Positions 61,876-64,000 of a stretch of DNA of 64,000 nucleotides are shown here, piece after piece (within the stretch, counting starts at the first letter, position 1; the number at the start of each line of letters is the position of its first letter). This DNA comes from Limnobaculum allomyrinae (GTDB taxonomy: Bacteria > Pseudomonadota > Gammaproteobacteria > Enterobacterales > Enterobacteriaceae): assembly GCF_016649425.1 (NCBI RefSeq), contig NZ_JADRCR010000003.1, positions 292,600-356,599 on the forward strand, written 5' to 3'. The position numbers and the translations under genes are program-made. Under the pieces are notes generated by a model, which saw only the letters and a program-made list of their open reading frames with translations, did not search any database and was not told the DNA's origin.

Positions 61876-63888
61876 TTAGAACTGATAGCTTGCGAATAAC
61901 TTCACATTGCGGCCATCTTGAAGGGCACCATTAGGCGCGTAGTACTCTTTATCGAAGGCATTAGCGATAACCACGCTGGTGGTCAATTTGTCGGAAAGGA
62001 TTTCCGGTTTGTAGCTAAGATAAAAATCGTGAGTGGCATAACCGCGCTGTGGTGTTGGCGTATCATTAATACGATTAGCAAATACACCCATCCAGCCAAC
62101 AGAAGCATTAGTATGACCAACAGGAACGTTCAGGCGGGTAGAAACTGTATCCGGGTTGACGGTTGATAACCATTCGCCGGTGTCTTCGTTTTTACCGCTG
62201 GTACGGTTATAAGCCACGCTTAAATCAAAATAGCGGCTCTGATAATCCATCATCACATCCCAGCCCCATATTTTGGCATTAGGAATATTGACCGATGTGG
62301 TTTCACACGGAGAACAAATCACGCCAACTCCCGGCCGATATCCCATCTGCATATTGACGGCGGTTGAGATGTAATCATCAGCCTTAGTGCCGAAGTAGCT
62401 GGCTTTAAATTTCAGGTCATCATCAGCAAGCAGAACGTTGTCAAATCTCAGCCCAAAGCCAACTTCCTGAGTGGCATTGGTTTCTGGTTTCAGATTCGGG
62501 TTAGGTTTCCAGTAGTTATTCATGGTTGGGCCCATGCTGAAGTGCAGGGAGTCGTTATACATTTCGCCCATGGTTGGTGCACGGAAGGCTTCCGCATAAG
62601 AAGCAAACAGGCTTAACCATTCGGTAGGGAAGATGGACAAAGCAATTTTAGGTGACCACTGATCGGCATCAATATCGCTATAACCACTGCTTTCAGCTTT
62701 GTAGTTGTCATAGCGGATAGCACCAATCAGAGAAACAGGCAGGTCGCGCAGGGTAATTTCATCCTGTAACCAGCCAGAAGCAAAACGAATCTCGGCATCG
62801 GGGAAGCTGGTAGTCGCGCCACTTGGGGTCTGTTTTTGTTTATACGTTTCAGCCCCGTAAGTCAGCTGGCTCGGCATAAAACTTTCCTGGAACAGACGTG
62901 AACGGTTATCCAGCTTGATACCTTCGGTTTTCTGCTTACGGTTTTCAGCTTTCTGGCCGGTAGGAGAGGAATCAATATTGGTTTCAGAGTAGTAAACGCG
63001 AGTAGTGGCGTTTAACCAGTCCATATCTGCAGGATTCAGGTTATATACCAGTTGAGCATCTTTATTTTCTGTGGTGCGGTTAGTCATCACATCAGTAGTG
63101 GTGCTGCCGGCACTCAGATTTTGTGGATTCTTCGGCTCTTTAGCGTCGTTATTGTAGTAACGCAGATTAGCCATCAGGGATTGAGCATCGGTGATAGCCC
63201 ATTTCCCTTTAGCCAGAAAGGAGCCGATTTGTTCATCGTTTGGTGCTGTTTCGCCGTTACTTAAACGCAGGTTGCCTTTATCACGGAAGTTGGCGGAAAA
63301 CACGCCATCAAGAGAGTCAGTTCTGCCAAATGTTGTCAGACCCATGGCCTGGCTGTGATCCAGCGTAGCGCCAGAAGTAAACAGTCGAACGCCACCGGCC
63401 TCGCCACTGCGTAGTAAATCTTTTGCATCAACGGTTTCAAAAGAGATAACACCGCCTAATGCACCGCTGCCATAAAGTTGAGCGCCAGGGCCACGCACCA
63501 CTTCAACACGTTTAATCAGTGCAGGATCAAGAAAAATACCGTTCAGGTGCCCGGTATCGGTACCCTGACGAATGCCGTCCACCAGTGTTAACACGCCGCG
63601 TTTATCGTATCCACGCATGTTGATATCTTGTCCGTTACTACGAGATGTACCCGTGATGGTAATGCCGGGAATTGAACGCACCAGATCGGCGGCGCTGTTT
63701 GCCGCCAGATTTTCCGGGGCGTTAGCATCAACCACGGTTACCATCATTGGGGCTTCAAACGCATTGCGGTCGTTGCCCGTTGCGGTAACGGTCATGACTT
63801 CATTGGTAGTTTTTGCCGGGGTTTCCGCATTGGCCAATAGCGGCAACGCACAGGTAACGGCAATCGTTAAAGATGACAGACGAAGCAT
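61876..63888 (-). CDS. hmuR: TonB-dependent hemin receptor HmuR
   Basis: A 670-residue outer-membrane receptor with signal peptide (MLRLSSLTIAVTCALPLLANA), TonB box NEVMTVTAT, plug domain (SIPGITITGTSRSNGQDINMRG, GVLTLVDGIRQGTDTGH) and a 22-strand barrel ending in the aromatic FASYQF. The heme-receptor FRAP (AFRAPTMGEMYND) and NPNL (WKPNPNLKPETN) boxes are both present and near residue 435-470, with a conserved histidine between them. It imports heme across the outer membrane with TonB energy. It is expected to be Fur-controlled; no Fur box can be judged in the 100 bp visible upstream. Confidence 0.95.
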   Translation of the reverse strand: MLRLSSLTIAVTCALPLLANAETPAKTTNEVMTVTATGNDRNAFEAPMMVTVVDANAPENLAANSAADLVRSIPGITITGTSRSNGQDINMRGYDKRGVLTLVDGIRQGTDTGHLNGIFLDPALIKRVEVVRGPGAQLYGSGALGGVISFETVDAKDLLRSGEAGGVRLFTSGATLDHSQAMGLTTFGRTDSLDGVFSANFRDKGNLRLSNGETAPNDEQIGSFLAKGKWAITDAQSLMANLRYYNNDAKEPKNPQNLSAGSTTTDVMTNRTTENKDAQLVYNLNPADMDWLNATTRVYYSETNIDSSPTGQKAENRKQKTEGIKLDNRSRLFQESFMPSQLTYGAETYKQKQTPSGATTSFPDAEIRFASGWLQDEITLRDLPVSLIGAIRYDNYKAESSGYSDIDADQWSPKIALSIFPTEWLSLFASYAEAFRAPTMGEMYNDSLHFSMGPTMNNYWKPNPNLKPETNATQEVGFGLRFDNVLLADDDLKFKASYFGTKADDYISTAVNMQMGYRPGVGVICSPCETTSVNIPNAKIWGWDVMMDYQSRYFDLSVAYNRTSGKNEDTGEWLSTVNPDTVSTRLNVPVGHTNASVGWMGVFANRINDTPTPQRGYATHDFYLSYKPEILSDKLTTSVVIANAFDKEYYAPNGALQDGRNVKLFASYQF

Positions 63889-63984
63889 AACTGCAACTCT
63901 CCATGAATGTTTTAAATGAAAGTTGCTGGCTGCCTGGACTTAACTGGATGGTCTGGGTGGCTGGCTGTTTTTATGTATTAAAGA

Positions 63985-64000
63985 TTATTTGGTTAAAATG
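63985..64000 (-). CDS. hemP: hemP 3' end (partial, window edge)
   Basis: The minus strand at the edge reads ILTK followed by a TAA stop. HemP/HmuP proteins end in KLILTK and the gene lies just upstream of the hemin receptor in Yersinia and others. Only four codons are visible, so this is a position-supported guess. Confidence 0.55.

Overview
This is a 64 kb piece of a chromosome from a member of the Enterobacterales. The identification rests on gene order and protein sequence: asnA-asnC-mioC-oriC-mnmG-rsmG-atpIBEFHAGDC, glmUS, pstSCAB-phoU, ravA-viaA, kup, yieP-hsrA and adeP/yieH all read as orthologues of Escherichia coli K-12 genes at near-identical lengths. The hemin locus is of the Yersinia HmuRSTUV type. 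No rRNA, tRNA, CRISPR array, prophage or complete insertion sequence is visible. The genus cannot be fixed from the window; a Budviciaceae-like or Yersiniaceae-like genome is only a guess.

Layout. 1-9210: the 3' end of a giant Ig-repeat/FG-GAP/RTX surface adhesin, cut by the left window edge, followed by an OmpA-domain envelope protein. 9224-15248: transport and regulation genes (adeP, yieH, mdtG, yieP-hsrA). 15489-20541: kup, then ravA-viaA. 20542-25578: the replication-origin neighbourhood (asnA, asnC, mioC, oriC, mnmG, rsmG) with recognisable DnaA boxes and an AT-rich unwinding element. 26183-33091: the complete nine-gene F1Fo ATP synthase operon. 33202-47144: a block of about 14 kb placed between atpC and glmU, where E. 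coli has only a short spacer. 47730-51147: glmU-glmS. 51318-53336: malS, next to the Tn7 attachment region. 53670-58142: the Pho-boxed pst-phoU operon. 58194-64000: the hemin uptake operon hmuRSTUV on the minus strand, with the last codons of hemP at the right edge.

The atpC-glmU block holds the least expected content. It has a YafK-like peptidoglycan enzyme plus a hypothetical gene; a decayed mgl galactoside transporter, in which a deletion of about 1.2 kb fused the start of mglB to the second half of mglA; and a divergent LysR gene facing a six-gene operon: LuxE-like acyl-activating enzyme, LuxC-like acyl reductase, SDR, cytoplasmic penicillin-acylase-type Ntn hydrolase, an AmmeMemoRadiSam-type radical SAM enzyme with a long C-terminal extension, and an LCAT-like hydrolase. 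No luciferase genes are present. The tight spacing suggests a pathway that activates and reduces a fatty acyl group and then modifies it. I do not recognise this combination as a described system, and it is the best candidate here for something new.

A dispersed palindromic repeat (a roughly 50 bp hairpin, in three copies with a longer left arm) occurs four times. One copy lies between hsrA and kup. The other three flank the mgl remnant and the LysR-Lux-like operon, which suggests module-wise assembly of the block. The adhesin gene carries a recent 927 bp tandem duplication and an in-frame repeat-mediated deletion.
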